A stretch of DNA of 64,000 nucleotides from a virus: positions 18,574 to 82,573 of IMG/VR virus record IMGVR_UViG_3300012924_000007; one strand, 5' to 3'. Both the position numbers and the translations under genes were made by a program. This document shows, piece after piece, positions 23,612 through 31,933 of this stretch (positions are counted from its first letter, which is position 1; the number at the start of each line of letters is the position of its first letter). The notes below the pieces were generated by a model that saw nothing but the letters and a program-made list of their open reading frames with translations, was not told the origin of the DNA and did not search any database.

Positions 23612-23682
23612 ACGGGTATAGTTTAATGGTAGAACAAATCTCTCCAAAAGATTTAGTCGAGGTCCGATTCCTTGTATCCGTG
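23612..23682 (+). tRNA. tRNA-Trp (anticodon CCA)
   Basis: Acceptor ACGGGTA (23612-23618) with TATCCGT (23675-23681), anticodon stem AATCT/AGATT with loop CTCCAAA giving anticodon CCA, T stem CGAGG/CCTTG with loop TCCGATT, discriminator G. It lies ten bases after tRNA-Gln, so both are probably processed from the recA-operon transcript. Confidence 0.85.
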
Positions 23683-23687
23683 CTTAA

Positions 23688-23876
23688 ATGTATAAAATGA
23701 ATATAAGTTTTGAACAATACAGTACAAAAGTAAATTGCACCATTGATGAAGATTCTACTACAAATGATGTTCTTCGTTCTGTTATAGGGTTGATGATTAC
23801 TCTAGGATATAGACAAGAGGGCATACTTTCCGCTATGGAAGAATTAGTATACGAATTAAAACCCATTGAAAAATAA
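23688..23876 (+). CDS. Small acidic hypothetical protein (62 aa)
   Basis: Starts six bases after tRNA-Trp (a second ATG lies at 23697). The pattern resembles short phage proteins with an acidic helix after a beta hairpin, but no function is known. Overlaps the next gene. Confidence 0.55.
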   Translation: MYKMNISFEQYSTKVNCTIDEDSTTNDVLRSVIGLMITLGYRQEGILSAMEELVYELKPIEK

Positions 23877-24285
23877 TAAAAAGTGTGCCTTAGATGGCTG
23901 TAATAACCCCTCTTTTGGTAAATTCTGCAAATATCATACCTTAAAGAAACCATTAAAATCTGGGGGGAAACTATCTCCAAGGAAGAAATCCAAGGAAGAA
24001 ATCGAGGAGAATAAACAAGCAATAGAACGAATGTGGAATATGTTCCTGGAGATCTGGGAGGAAAGACCACACTATTGTGAAGAAACTGGTTTATATCTCG
24101 GACAAGTACCTCTAAGTACAATGATGCACCATATACTGGCAAAGTCAAAATATCCTCAATACAAGTATGAAAAATGGAACATTGCCCTATTACACCCTGA
24201 TGTACATTCTCAAGTTGAAACTGATATAACTAAGACCCCTAAAACCCATGAAAGATACTTATCCCTGTTAAAATCCTCTCCATGA
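23866..24285 (+). CDS. HNH/NinG-like putative nuclease (139 aa)
   Basis: The N-terminus holds CALDGCNNPSFGKFCKYH, a zinc-ribbon-like Cys/His set. After a Lys-rich linker come ERPHYCEETG, MMHHILAKSKYPQYK and LLHPDVHSQVE, which together resemble the HNH-type core of NinG/Rap proteins that process recombination junctions. The start is TTG at 23866 inside the previous gene; no ATG precedes the zinc set. The two adjacent His in HHILAK suggest the ββα-metal centre. The role is inferred. Confidence 0.65.
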   Translation: MKNNKKCALDGCNNPSFGKFCKYHTLKKPLKSGGKLSPRKKSKEEIEENKQAIERMWNMFLEIWEERPHYCEETGLYLGQVPLSTMMHHILAKSKYPQYKYEKWNIALLHPDVHSQVETDITKTPKTHERYLSLLKSSP

Positions 24286-24470
24286 TATTGTTCTTATACA
24301 TTCTCGCAGCTATCATTACAATGATAGAAAGTCCCCAATTAGTAGCTGAACACTACAAGAATTTCTTCTCTTTAAAACACCTTATTGCTACTTCACTATT
24401 TATCTTCGTTTTTGGTATGGTTATGTGTACTTCTGATATAAAGGAAGTATTTGAAAGTTGGTACAAATAA
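24282..24470 (+). CDS. Small membrane protein (62 aa)
   Basis: Two hydrophobic segments (ILFLYILAAIITMI and HLIATSLFIFVFGMVM). Last gene of the + strand block; a holin-like or envelope role is possible, without direct support. Confidence 0.6.
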   Translation: MILFLYILAAIITMIESPQLVAEHYKNFFSLKHLIATSLFIFVFGMVMCTSDIKEVFESWYK

Positions 24471-24493
24471 AAAAGGTAGCCATTACGGCTACC
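24466..24493. terminator. Terminator between converging transcription blocks
   Basis: Perfect stem GGTAGCC (24475-24481) with GGCTACC (24487-24493) and a five-base loop. Read on the - strand it is followed by a run of T (the A run at 24466-24474), a strong terminator for the late block. For the + strand the trailing sequence is only mildly T-rich. Confidence 0.8.
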
Positions 24494-24519
24494 CTTCAGA
24501 TTTTCATAAGGACAGGGAA

Positions 24520-24831
24520 TTAATCTTCTTCTGTGGTGGGGAGTTCTATTGGAATATCATTCTGTACTTCTGTTACAACACCTTCAGCAATGCCATTTAT
24601 AAACGCATCTTGAAGTACTTTAAAAGCATCCACTACTCGTAAGGTATTCACTACTTCCGGAGTATTTACAAATGCAGCTAACCCATTATAGAGAATTGCA
24701 AATTCATTGCCATTAAATGTCCATTGAGATTTATCTCCTTCTCCCCAGCTGTACTGCTTTCCAGGCTGGAAACTTGGTTTTACTACTTCTGGTACTGGTT
24801 GGTTTTCTTCCATTTTTTTAACTATTGCCAT
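24520..24831 (-). CDS. Hypothetical late protein (103 aa)
   Basis: Unrecognised; acidic, with a Pro-rich start and a helical centre. It has its own promoter (P24.8) and lies directly before the shared terminator, so it can be expressed alone. A separately transcribed small acidic gene at the end of a late block could be regulatory or a lysis factor; nothing in the sequence decides this. Confidence 0.65.
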   Translation of the reverse strand: MAIVKKMEENQPVPEVVKPSFQPGKQYSWGEGDKSQWTFNGNEFAILYNGLAAFVNTPEVVNTLRVVDAFKVLQDAFINGIAEGVVTEVQNDIPIELPTTEED

Positions 24832-24856
24832 ATTGTGGTTTTACTATTTTATACTG

Positions 24857-24887
24857 CAAAACTAATAAATATCATTAGATTTACCAA
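24857..24887 (-). promoter_or_regulatory. Promoter P24.8 (- strand)
   Basis: On the - strand, TTG (24887-24885), 20 bases, then TAGTTTTG (24864-24857), a TAnnTTTG match. The box after the TTG is the variant AATCTAAT. It overlaps the stop region of the gene upstream. Confidence 0.75.
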
Positions 24888-25174
24888 ATCTCATCGAACT
24901 TAATTGAAAAAATAATTTGCTTCTGAATTGATAAAGATGAACTGAATTTTATCTTCAGAAAAAGTCTACTGTGGGAACGTAAGAGATTATCAATTAAAGG
25001 CTGTTTAGTGGATTCCAGGGACGGTTGGATAGAGAACACCAAACCTTCAAGATTCTGCCTTATAAACAGGTTTGCACTGGGGTCAGCATGATTAATAGAA
25101 TCTTCTATAAAGTGAAGGTAAGAACTATCGTTTTCCCTTAGTATGGGGGGAAGATCTTTGGTTTCTATTTTCAT
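24881..25174 (-). CDS. Hypothetical protein, possible downstream half of a split gene (97 aa)
   Basis: Starts MKIETKDLPPILREND. It overlaps the upstream gene by 50 bases in another frame, and its first six residues repeat that gene's KIETK because of a local 22-base duplication. Collapsing the duplication joins both genes into one frame. Otherwise unrecognised; the C-terminus is hydrophobic and basic. It may be a separate coupled gene or the broken half of a longer protein. Confidence 0.5.
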   Translation of the reverse strand: MKIETKDLPPILRENDSSYLHFIEDSINHADPSANLFIRQNLEGLVFSIQPSLESTKQPLIDNLLRSHSRLFLKIKFSSSLSIQKQIIFSIKFDEIW

Positions 25175-25409
25175 TTATCTTGGTTTCTATTTTGTTGATT
25201 GAATCGTTTAATTGATCAACTTTTTTCAGGTTTTTGACTGTAAAGGAGTCAATCGGCTTTTTAAATTCTCTACTTATTGTGATAGAATCTTTTTGAGAGA
25301 GATATGCGTCACATCCGTCACACTTCCCTGATAACGACTTAGGGGAGGTAAACCCCACCATAATAAATAAGAATGTGATACAGCCTAGTCCGGCTTTTAT
25401 TATTTCCAT
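25125..25409 (-). CDS. Membrane-anchored or secreted small protein, spanin-like context (94 aa)
   Basis: The N-terminus has a hydrophobic segment (AGLGCITFLFIMVGF), then Cys pairs (GKCDGCDAYL) and a coiled-coil-like stretch (KKVDQLNDSINKIETK). There is no strict lipobox. Placed right after a one-segment coiled-coil membrane protein, it looks like part of a lysis pair (i-spanin/o-spanin), but that is position-based. The last 17 residues are read through a duplicated 22-base unit and may be a frameshifted end. Confidence 0.55.
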   Translation of the reverse strand: MEIIKAGLGCITFLFIMVGFTSPKSLSGKCDGCDAYLSQKDSITISREFKKPIDSFTVKNLKKVDQLNDSINKIETKINENRNQRSSPHTKGKR

Positions 25410-25672
25410 TATTTCTTATTTATTTTGTTATCTAGGCTGTCTACTTTCTTCTGTGTATTATCTATTTTAGCACTTACTCTCTCTTCAGCGAATTTAAGCT
25501 CTCTATCTAAAATTGATTTCATTTCTTGATACATTTTATCTTTACATTTTTTATTTTCAACGTATTGAATAACATTAAAAGTAATTAGGCCAGTAAGTAT
25601 TGATCCATATAGATATTTACGCATCCATACAGGTATACCGAATGATTTAAATTCTTGCAGTTGATTTGCCAT
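25409..25672 (-). CDS. Single-pass membrane protein with coiled coil (87 aa)
   Basis: MANQLQEFKSFGIP precedes one membrane segment (YGSILTGLITFNVIQYV), then a long charged coiled coil to the end. This is the layout of an inner-membrane spanin, or of a pinholin-associated protein. I start at ATG 25672; a TTG 13 codons upstream is also open. Its stop overlaps the next gene by one base. Confidence 0.6.
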   Translation of the reverse strand: MANQLQEFKSFGIPVWMRKYLYGSILTGLITFNVIQYVENKKCKDKMYQEMKSILDRELKFAEERVSAKIDNTQKKVDSLDNKINKK

Positions 25673-25729
25673 TGCATTAGTTAGGTTTGAGGGTGGGTAA
25701 TTGGCTAACAAACAATTTCCTAACTGATA

Positions 25730-26113
25730 TTATGGGATGGTAGTTGTTGTGGTAGTTGTGGATGAAGTAGTAGAGGTTGAGGTACTGGTGGAAGTAGTTG
25801 TGGTGCTCGTGGTGGAATACTCGCAGCAGAGATGTATTGGCAATTCTACCCAGCGACCTTGAGAGGGCTTCTTAGATCGTAAAATAGTAGAACTAGAGAT
25901 TACATATCCATCTTTAGCATACTTTATATAGCCCTTTAAGGGACCATGTGACCTGAAAAATCCTGGAATTGTTACATCTGAGCAACATCTTGCAGGTACC
26001 TCTGACCAATTATTACCAGTAGGTTTCTTTGTTCTTAATACCAGTACTCCGGGGACCAGCTTGTCATTTTTATACAAGACATAAGCCTTTAGATTGTGTC
26101 TAGCGCTCGGCAT
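25730..26113 (-). CDS. Protein with two related repeats and a Thr/Ser-only tail (127 aa)
   Basis: Two copies of a segment: LVLRTKKPTGNNWSEVPARC and TILRSKKPSQGRWVELPIHL, each followed by a Cys pair. After residue 100 the chain is almost pure Thr and Ser, ending TTTTIP. Low-complexity Thr/Ser tails occur in Bacteroidota phage surface proteins and may be glycosylated; glycosyltransferase genes lie next door. Function unknown, likely a virion decoration. Confidence 0.6.
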   Translation of the reverse strand: MPSARHNLKAYVLYKNDKLVPGVLVLRTKKPTGNNWSEVPARCCSDVTIPGFFRSHGPLKGYIKYAKDGYVISSSTILRSKKPSQGRWVELPIHLCCEYSTTSTTTTSTSTSTSTTSSTTTTTTTIP

Positions 26114-26131
26114 TCTTTAAAATTTAAGGGG

Positions 26132-27169
26132 TTATTTATAATATTTGTTTCTAACTTCTTTAATCTCCTGTACATAATTGTATGTGCAAAAATCAGGAGA
26201 GGTTGCATCTAAATAGGGTTGTTCTTTATCATCAAATGGGGATTTTTGATTTGATGCGTAGTGACCTTTAAAAAATATCTGATGATCTACATCCCCCACT
26301 CTCATTGGCTGCGGACCTGCTCCAGCATTATGAAAAATTGAAGAGGAATCCCATTTAGATATGTGATCAGTAGCCCAAACAAAAGAAAGTTCTGGAACTA
26401 TTTTTGTTTCAGTTCCTCTAAGCCAAGTATTCCACAAGCAACTCCACATATCTGAGCAAAATCCTTGTAATCCTCTGTCTTCAGACTCAAAATACTTTGA
26501 ATTAATACCAGATAAATAGATCCTAATCTTTATACAATCTTCTTCAACTTTCTTCCAGTAGTTCGCATCAATATTTTTAAAGAGGGTTTGAGCGCCGCCC
26601 GAATGCTCATTATTTTTAACTGCAATTTCTCTCGTTATTCCTACTAATTTGCAAGCCTCATCTAACACATCTACTTTTTTATACTCTTCCAATTTTGAAG
26701 GAAGTACATCATTTACTTTAGAGTCCCAGTATGATGCATTTATATAACTATTTGTATTACTCATGTAACAAATGTCGTCATCTAACCATTTTTCAAATGG
26801 GATAGTGGAATGTATCGTTATATCACTATCATGATAGAATATAGCTTTTTCAGATAATTCTGTATATTTTTCAAAATGCTGCCAGATAATATGAGGTCTT
26901 AATATAGGGAGGTAAACATTTCTTAGAATATTGAATATCCCCCTATCTTCATATCTAAAGAACTTTACTTCTGGGTATCTCTGTTCTAAAATTTCCCATT
27001 CTTTATTCCATTCGGGTCTATCCGGCGCACGATAAAGAAGGATGTGCATTTTTTCACTATACCCAAATTTTTGAAATGAATTAATTTGAGTTTCTACCTG
27101 AAAAATGAAGTAGTGATCATCAGGAATTGCTGATAAAAATATAAGGTCTTTCATAGGTTGGTTTTTCAA
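26132..27169 (-). CDS. Glycosyltransferase-like protein, GT-A type (345 aa)
   Basis: A nucleotide-sugar binding pattern: an N-terminal strand (DLIFLSAIPDD), then YHDSDITIH near residue 115, where Asp-Ser-Asp is the metal-binding DxD motif of GT-A enzymes. A later SGGAQTLFKNI and a Trp-rich acceptor region resemble GT8/GT32-like folds. It could add sugars to virion proteins or host glycans. It follows the methyltransferase gene in the same operon. Two starts are possible (27169 or 27154). Confidence 0.65.
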   Translation of the reverse strand: MKNQPMKDLIFLSAIPDDHYFIFQVETQINSFQKFGYSEKMHILLYRAPDRPEWNKEWEILEQRYPEVKFFRYEDRGIFNILRNVYLPILRPHIIWQHFEKYTELSEKAIFYHDSDITIHSTIPFEKWLDDDICYMSNTNSYINASYWDSKVNDVLPSKLEEYKKVDVLDEACKLVGITREIAVKNNEHSGGAQTLFKNIDANYWKKVEEDCIKIRIYLSGINSKYFESEDRGLQGFCSDMWSCLWNTWLRGTETKIVPELSFVWATDHISKWDSSSIFHNAGAGPQPMRVGDVDHQIFFKGHYASNQKSPFDDKEQPYLDATSPDFCTYNYVQEIKEVRNKYYK

Positions 27170-27187
27170 TATGTAGTTGGGGATATT

Positions 27188-27817
27188 TTAGCTATAAAGT
27201 TGATAAAACTCTTCTGGGGTTATAATGTTGAATAGCTTTTCTTTATTCTCTAAGAAGTAATTGAAGTCTTCAATGGCTTTATCATACATTTCAAAATCAA
27301 TATTCTTTTCCAGGGGGATTTCATTTCGTTCAATTATAGTACAGCCATAATCTGTATTCACTGTTCTTACTGTATAACTTCCGAAAATATCATCTCGCAT
27401 GAACCTAAGAATTGCTTTATAAACTGTACCATTCCATTCTGGTTCTAGCCATTGCTCTTGTGCATGTTCCCACTTACTTGGAAGGCAGTCATGGAGAATT
27501 ATTTTACCATTGTCTGATAAATATCTTAAACAATTAGATATATCCCTTAAAACGTATTCTTCTAAATGCATACCGTCCACAAAAAAGAGGTCAAATTTGT
27601 GAGAGTACTTTTCCTCATCCAATTGTTTGAAATAATCATCTGAAGTTTTACTCTTTATGATACAATTACCTCTGTAATGTTCAGGTGAAGGATCAACTCC
27701 TACTTTGTGTATACAGAGTACACTATCAAGTGTGTACCCCGTGAAAACACCCAAATTGCAATAACTTGTATAATTATTATTTTTAATCAAATAATTGATT
27801 ATACTTAATCTATCCAT
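27188..27817 (-). CDS. Class I SAM-dependent methyltransferase (209 aa)
   Basis: A Rossmann-type pattern: the SAM loop region YCNLGVFTGYTLDSVL (motif I, degenerate Gly-rich turn), an acidic strand end (VGVDPSPEH), and DLFFVDGMHLEEYVLRDI, typical of the Methyltransf_24 group that acts on sugars or small molecules. With three glycosyltransferases in the same operon it may cap or alter a glycan. Confidence 0.75.
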   Translation of the reverse strand: MDRLSIINYLIKNNNYTSYCNLGVFTGYTLDSVLCIHKVGVDPSPEHYRGNCIIKSKTSDDYFKQLDEEKYSHKFDLFFVDGMHLEEYVLRDISNCLRYLSDNGKIILHDCLPSKWEHAQEQWLEPEWNGTVYKAILRFMRDDIFGSYTVRTVNTDYGCTIIERNEIPLEKNIDFEMYDKAIEDFNYFLENKEKLFNIITPEEFYQLYS

Positions 27818-27845
27818 ATGTATTTATTTTTGGTTTTTAATTCTA

Positions 27846-28436
27846 TTAGATAAGTACTTCCTGTTGATTTAGTATAGTAAGTATTGCCAATCCTGTAGTT
27901 CTAAGTCGGGTATAATATGATTTTGGTACAAAACCATGAACACACCCCATTGTAGTTAATGTAAGACCTGCTCCTACTCCGAATTGTGATACAGTTTGCC
28001 AAGTACTATTATCTGGAGATATTTCAAAGAATACTGTGCCTGCTGTTAACAGTGAGTTAACACTAAAAGAATAAGTTGCAATACAATTTTTAATAGTAGA
28101 TATTACATATGAACCATTTACTGCTCTAGAGGCCGTTGACTGCGTGATAGTAAGTGGGGTATGTGGTATATCATAATTATTTATTCGTTCAAATCTGCAA
28201 TTAGGAAATACTGGATTACCAGCAATAATGTTATAACCCAATGGATAAGTAACTGAAGAATCTGGAACTGGGGGAGTACTAAATTCATATTTCTTCCACT
28301 TAAAAAATCCACCTCCACCATCACCAACGGTACTGTAACCCATAAGGAATACAGCCGGTCCTTCCTCGATATTAAATAATGTATACTGCAAATCTCCAGC
28401 TACAATTGCTACTGCTCCGAATTGATAGAATGCCAT
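27846..28436 (-). CDS. Short tail fibre/tailspike-type protein (196 aa)
   Basis: The N-terminus has GYSTVGDGGGGFFKW, the same capping motif seen at the start of the two large tailspike-like proteins at 57210 and 60115. The C-terminal 100 residues are beta-rich with no catalytic motif. It appears to be a small receptor-binding or cap protein sharing the attachment domain of the spikes. Confidence 0.65.
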   Translation of the reverse strand: MAFYQFGAVAIVAGDLQYTLFNIEEGPAVFLMGYSTVGDGGGGFFKWKKYEFSTPPVPDSSVTYPLGYNIIAGNPVFPNCRFERINNYDIPHTPLTITQSTASRAVNGSYVISTIKNCIATYSFSVNSLLTAGTVFFEISPDNSTWQTVSQFGVGAGLTLTTMGCVHGFVPKSYYTRLRTTGLAILTILNQQEVLI

Positions 28437-28463
28437 AATTTATTTTTTGTATTTATAATTCAA

Positions 28464-31274
28464 TTAACTAACACTAGCTGAAGCGGGAATCCATGATACA
28501 GTCCCTAACTTTGCTGTGATATCATTTGTAGCGGCTCCTGCACCTGCTGCGGTTCCGGTTATTTTCAAAATATTAGTTCCTGAGAGCGTAAGTCCCGTAA
28601 GTAATGTTGTAGTTGTATAAACAGCAGTTGATGCTCCAGGGGTATTAAATGTAACAACAGCCCTTGCTGTGGTAGTACCAGTCCTAATAATTAACACGTC
28701 CATTTCCCAATCTCCTGCTAGAGACATTGTTAATCCTCCACTATCGAATATGAGAGTTCCACCAAAGTATGTTCTCATTTGTCTACTAGCTGTAGCTGAA
28801 CCAACAAAAGATCCACCATAACTAGCCTTTAATTTTTCACCATTAGCGTTTAATCTGTTGGCAGCTGTAGTATCAGTGTAAAGATCTGTTTCACTAGTAC
28901 CTGTATTACCTACTGTACTTATATGATCAAACAGGGGAATGTTTGCAGTGGGGGTGCTCCATACAGCTGATCCACTACCATCTGAATCAGTCAGTACTTT
29001 ACCAGTACCAGGAGTTCCTGCTGATAATCTAACTTGCTGACTAAAGATGAAAATTGGAGAAGTACCTGTTAAAGCAAAAGTAGTTGTACCATTACTTGCT
29101 GTAGTAAGTAATATATAATTGGATGCATCATACGCGCCTTTATACTGTGGTAATGAAGTACTAATAGAATAGAGGTTTGCACTTGTGGGGACAGTCGTAC
29201 CAGTACCGATACCCAATTTTCCTGACATTGCGATACCAGGAACATTCAAATCACTCGCAAAGGTTTTTACACCAGTAAGCGTTTGAGCACCTGTAGTAAC
29301 TACTCCTCTAGCAGTAGCACTTGCACTTGGAATGTTGATTGTAACAGTCGTACTAGCCGCACTTACAGCCACGTCAGTACCAGATGTACCAACGGCTATA
29401 GTCAAAGCTCCAGTTAACGCATTCACTGAAGGTACATTCGTTTGCCATGTCCAATTACCTGCGGTATCTGTACCTGTGGGGACAGAACCTACAGCTGGAG
29501 TACCATTTGAAGCAAATACTGTATTTCCACCAAAATAAGATGCACCTGCTGCAACATAAGAGGCCCAGTTATTAGTAGCACCTGTTGGAGCAGCATCAAT
29601 ATATAATGAAGCAAAATTTGTGACGGCAGCGCCTCCTGATGTAAAAGTAGGGGCTGTTACTACAAGATTTGCTAAAACTGCATGAGTTCCTGTTGCAGCA
29701 GTTGTAATATCTACTTTCCCCATCACCACATTAGCTGAACTAGTATTGGCTGTAAGAGTTGTAGATGTTGAACCTCTAAATCCGGCCCTCAAAAATATAG
29801 TAGAGGCTCCACCGAAAAGGTATTGTGTTGCAGCAGTAATAGTTTGAGCTGTATTAGCAAGAGGTACGTATAAATTAGAGCTGGTTGAGGTAATTTGAAT
29901 AGAAGTGGTCGCTGTAATTGCGCTAAATGTTTTACTACCTCCAAATGTCTGCGTACCCGTTGTTACTACTCCTCTGTTTGCAGCTGAGGCATCGGGAATG
30001 TTAAATGTATGGGTAGTACCTGTAGATGAAATTGCAAAGTCAGTTCCTGCCGAACCCACTGCGAAGGTTTGGGTGGCTCCGGTGAGTGTATTTAATGTAC
30101 CAAGTTTGCCATTGAATGTTGTCCAGTCAGCAGACGCTAAAGCACCTCTATTAGAAGCACTGGCTGTGGGTAAGTTAAAAGTGTGAGTACTAGTTGCTGA
30201 AGATATAGTAAAATCCGTACCAGTAGTACTTACAGCGAATGTTTGAGTTGATGCTGTAAGGGCATTCAGCGAAATCAACATTCCGGTTGTTGTCCATGTA
30301 CCATCCCCTCGTAAAAATACTGTGTTGTCTGCTGTACCAGATCCTAAACGAGCAGTACCTAATGTACCTGTTGTTATTTTAGCAGCATCTAAAACCGGGA
30401 TATCTGCTGTAACTAAAGCACGTAAACTTACTGCGCCACTACTACCATTTGGAGAAGCGAGTACTAAGTTTTGAGTTTGTCCGGTTGCAAATGTAACGGC
30501 TAGGGTTCCAGTAGTTGTAACCGGAGATCCAGATACTGTAAACACTGACGGAGCTGTAAGGGATACAGATGAAACTGTACCTGTTCCAGTAGCAGCTAAA
30601 GCATCAATTTGAGCTTGATATTTCCCCAAAGCGTCAGATAAAGTATCAGTATCAGCAACGGGGGTATTAGTGGTAGGAACGAACCCCGTAAGTGTAGCAC
30701 CAAGAGCCAAAGTGGGTACTTGACTTTTGATCGTAAACTCTCCAGCATTTGTAGCAGCTGTACCTGAAACTCTACCATCAGTAAAGAAAGTATTAGTAAC
30801 TGTGTTTGTTCCTCTTACAAAAGTTAAATCTCTTCCAGTATTGCCAGCAGCATTGTTAATTTTTATACTAGAACCTGAATCCCCATTAAGGATTATCAGT
30901 GAACTATTTGCATCATTATTTATTGATGCTGAATTTGAATTTGTTGATGTAGTTAGGACTAAGCTAGATCCTGATCCAGTACTCTCCACTCTCATTTGAG
31001 GAACAGCACTGTTAATAGTCATATTTTGATTAGTGGTAGATCCTACTGTAGTTACTTGTTGAAGTGTTGGGGTAGTTCCTCCGGCAGCAGTGGCTACAAG
31101 CGGATTAGCTTGTGTACCATCTCCAGTCCAGGTAACAGTAGCTGAATTCGTTCTATATACTTGAGTAAGGCCGCCAGATGAGGTACATCCAGAGGCTTGA
31201 CGGCAAAGCTCTGAACGGGTAGCATTATAAAATGCTTTTGGGGTTAACAGGAGGAAATCCTTAATTAATTTCAT
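28464..31274 (-). CDS. Repetitive tail fibre protein (936 aa)
   Basis: A long Thr/Ser/Ala/Gly-rich fibre. Three diverged repeats of the type LT-x-TQTFAV-x-GTDF-x-ISS with HTFN-x-P-x-ASA-x-RG start near residues 335, 395 and 618. Near 240-310 there is TVSGSPVTTTGTLAV and LASPNGSSG, shared with the truncated fibre at the right edge. It also shares a 43-base identical stretch with the 752-residue spike. The N-terminus (ELCRQASGCTSSGG) may dock to the tail. Probably trimeric and host-binding. Confidence 0.75.
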   Translation of the reverse strand: MKLIKDFLLLTPKAFYNATRSELCRQASGCTSSGGLTQVYRTNSATVTWTGDGTQANPLVATAAGGTTPTLQQVTTVGSTTNQNMTINSAVPQMRVESTGSGSSLVLTTSTNSNSASINNDANSSLIILNGDSGSSIKINNAAGNTGRDLTFVRGTNTVTNTFFTDGRVSGTAATNAGEFTIKSQVPTLALGATLTGFVPTTNTPVADTDTLSDALGKYQAQIDALAATGTGTVSSVSLTAPSVFTVSGSPVTTTGTLAVTFATGQTQNLVLASPNGSSGAVSLRALVTADIPVLDAAKITTGTLGTARLGSGTADNTVFLRGDGTWTTTGMLISLNALTASTQTFAVSTTGTDFTISSATSTHTFNLPTASASNRGALASADWTTFNGKLGTLNTLTGATQTFAVGSAGTDFAISSTGTTHTFNIPDASAANRGVVTTGTQTFGGSKTFSAITATTSIQITSTSSNLYVPLANTAQTITAATQYLFGGASTIFLRAGFRGSTSTTLTANTSSANVVMGKVDITTAATGTHAVLANLVVTAPTFTSGGAAVTNFASLYIDAAPTGATNNWASYVAAGASYFGGNTVFASNGTPAVGSVPTGTDTAGNWTWQTNVPSVNALTGALTIAVGTSGTDVAVSAASTTVTINIPSASATARGVVTTGAQTLTGVKTFASDLNVPGIAMSGKLGIGTGTTVPTSANLYSISTSLPQYKGAYDASNYILLTTASNGTTTFALTGTSPIFIFSQQVRLSAGTPGTGKVLTDSDGSGSAVWSTPTANIPLFDHISTVGNTGTSETDLYTDTTAANRLNANGEKLKASYGGSFVGSATASRQMRTYFGGTLIFDSGGLTMSLAGDWEMDVLIIRTGTTTARAVVTFNTPGASTAVYTTTTLLTGLTLSGTNILKITGTAAGAGAATNDITAKLGTVSWIPASASVS
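29438..29480. repeat. 43-bp exact repeat shared by two tail-fibre genes (copy 1)
   Basis: Identical to 60588-60630, both inside - strand genes and in the same frame (peptide PTGTDTAGNWTWQT). One base beyond each end differs. Likely the mark of exchange or duplication between fibre genes. Confidence 0.85.
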
Positions 31275-31933
31275 TACTTATTCTTATGGGTGTAGTAGTA
31301 TCGTTTATAGGTAGAATAGTCGAGGGATTTTTCTATATAGTGAAGTTCTTCTTCATCCAAATTGTCAAAATCTACGTACCAGGGACGGTGAATACAGGTT
31401 AAATCTCCAGCTACTCTTAACGCTCTATAGTCGAATCTAAGAGATGGTTTTATTATACAAAATGTAGTATCAACCTGCGCATCAAATACATTCTCTTCTA
31501 ATGGATGTTCCCAGTATTTTCTTTCCCAAATTCTATATTCATTTGCAAAATTAGTATCTGGGAGATCATCAATACGAATGGATAGGCCAGCTTTAGGGTA
31601 ATCGTATTTCTCAGCTTTCTCAATAAGAGTATTTACAAAATCAGCTGGAGTATTTGGGTTAAGTTCAATATCTGAATCTGTATAGGCTACCCAAGGGAGG
31701 TCTTTAAATTCTTTTATAATGCCACAGTCATACACAGCTAAACTCTGAAAATTCCTCTCTAAATGTTCTACTCTACAGGGATTTGTTTTATACCATTCAA
31801 GAAGTGGGGTATATGTAGATTGATTATCTAAAATGATAACGTTTGTATATCCTAAGTTTTGTAAATCACTTACTAATTTCTTAGTGGTTGTGACTCTATT
31901 AAAATTGTTTATAATAACAGGGATATCAAACAC
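31274..31933 (-). CDS. Glycosyltransferase family 2-like protein (219 aa)
   Basis: GT2-type start (IPVIINNFNRVTTTKKLV), a nucleotide-binding strand NVIILDNQSTY, and the DxD motif in VAYTDSDIELN near residue 90. Only the catalytic GT-A domain is present. It shares an operon with the second GT2-like gene (overlap of eight bases) and the fibre gene just downstream, so the fibre is a natural substrate candidate. Confidence 0.75.
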   Translation of the reverse strand: MFDIPVIINNFNRVTTTKKLVSDLQNLGYTNVIILDNQSTYTPLLEWYKTNPCRVEHLERNFQSLAVYDCGIIKEFKDLPWVAYTDSDIELNPNTPADFVNTLIEKAEKYDYPKAGLSIRIDDLPDTNFANEYRIWERKYWEHPLEENVFDAQVDTTFCIIKPSLRFDYRALRVAGDLTCIHRPWYVDFDNLDEEELHYIEKSLDYSTYKRYYYTHKNK

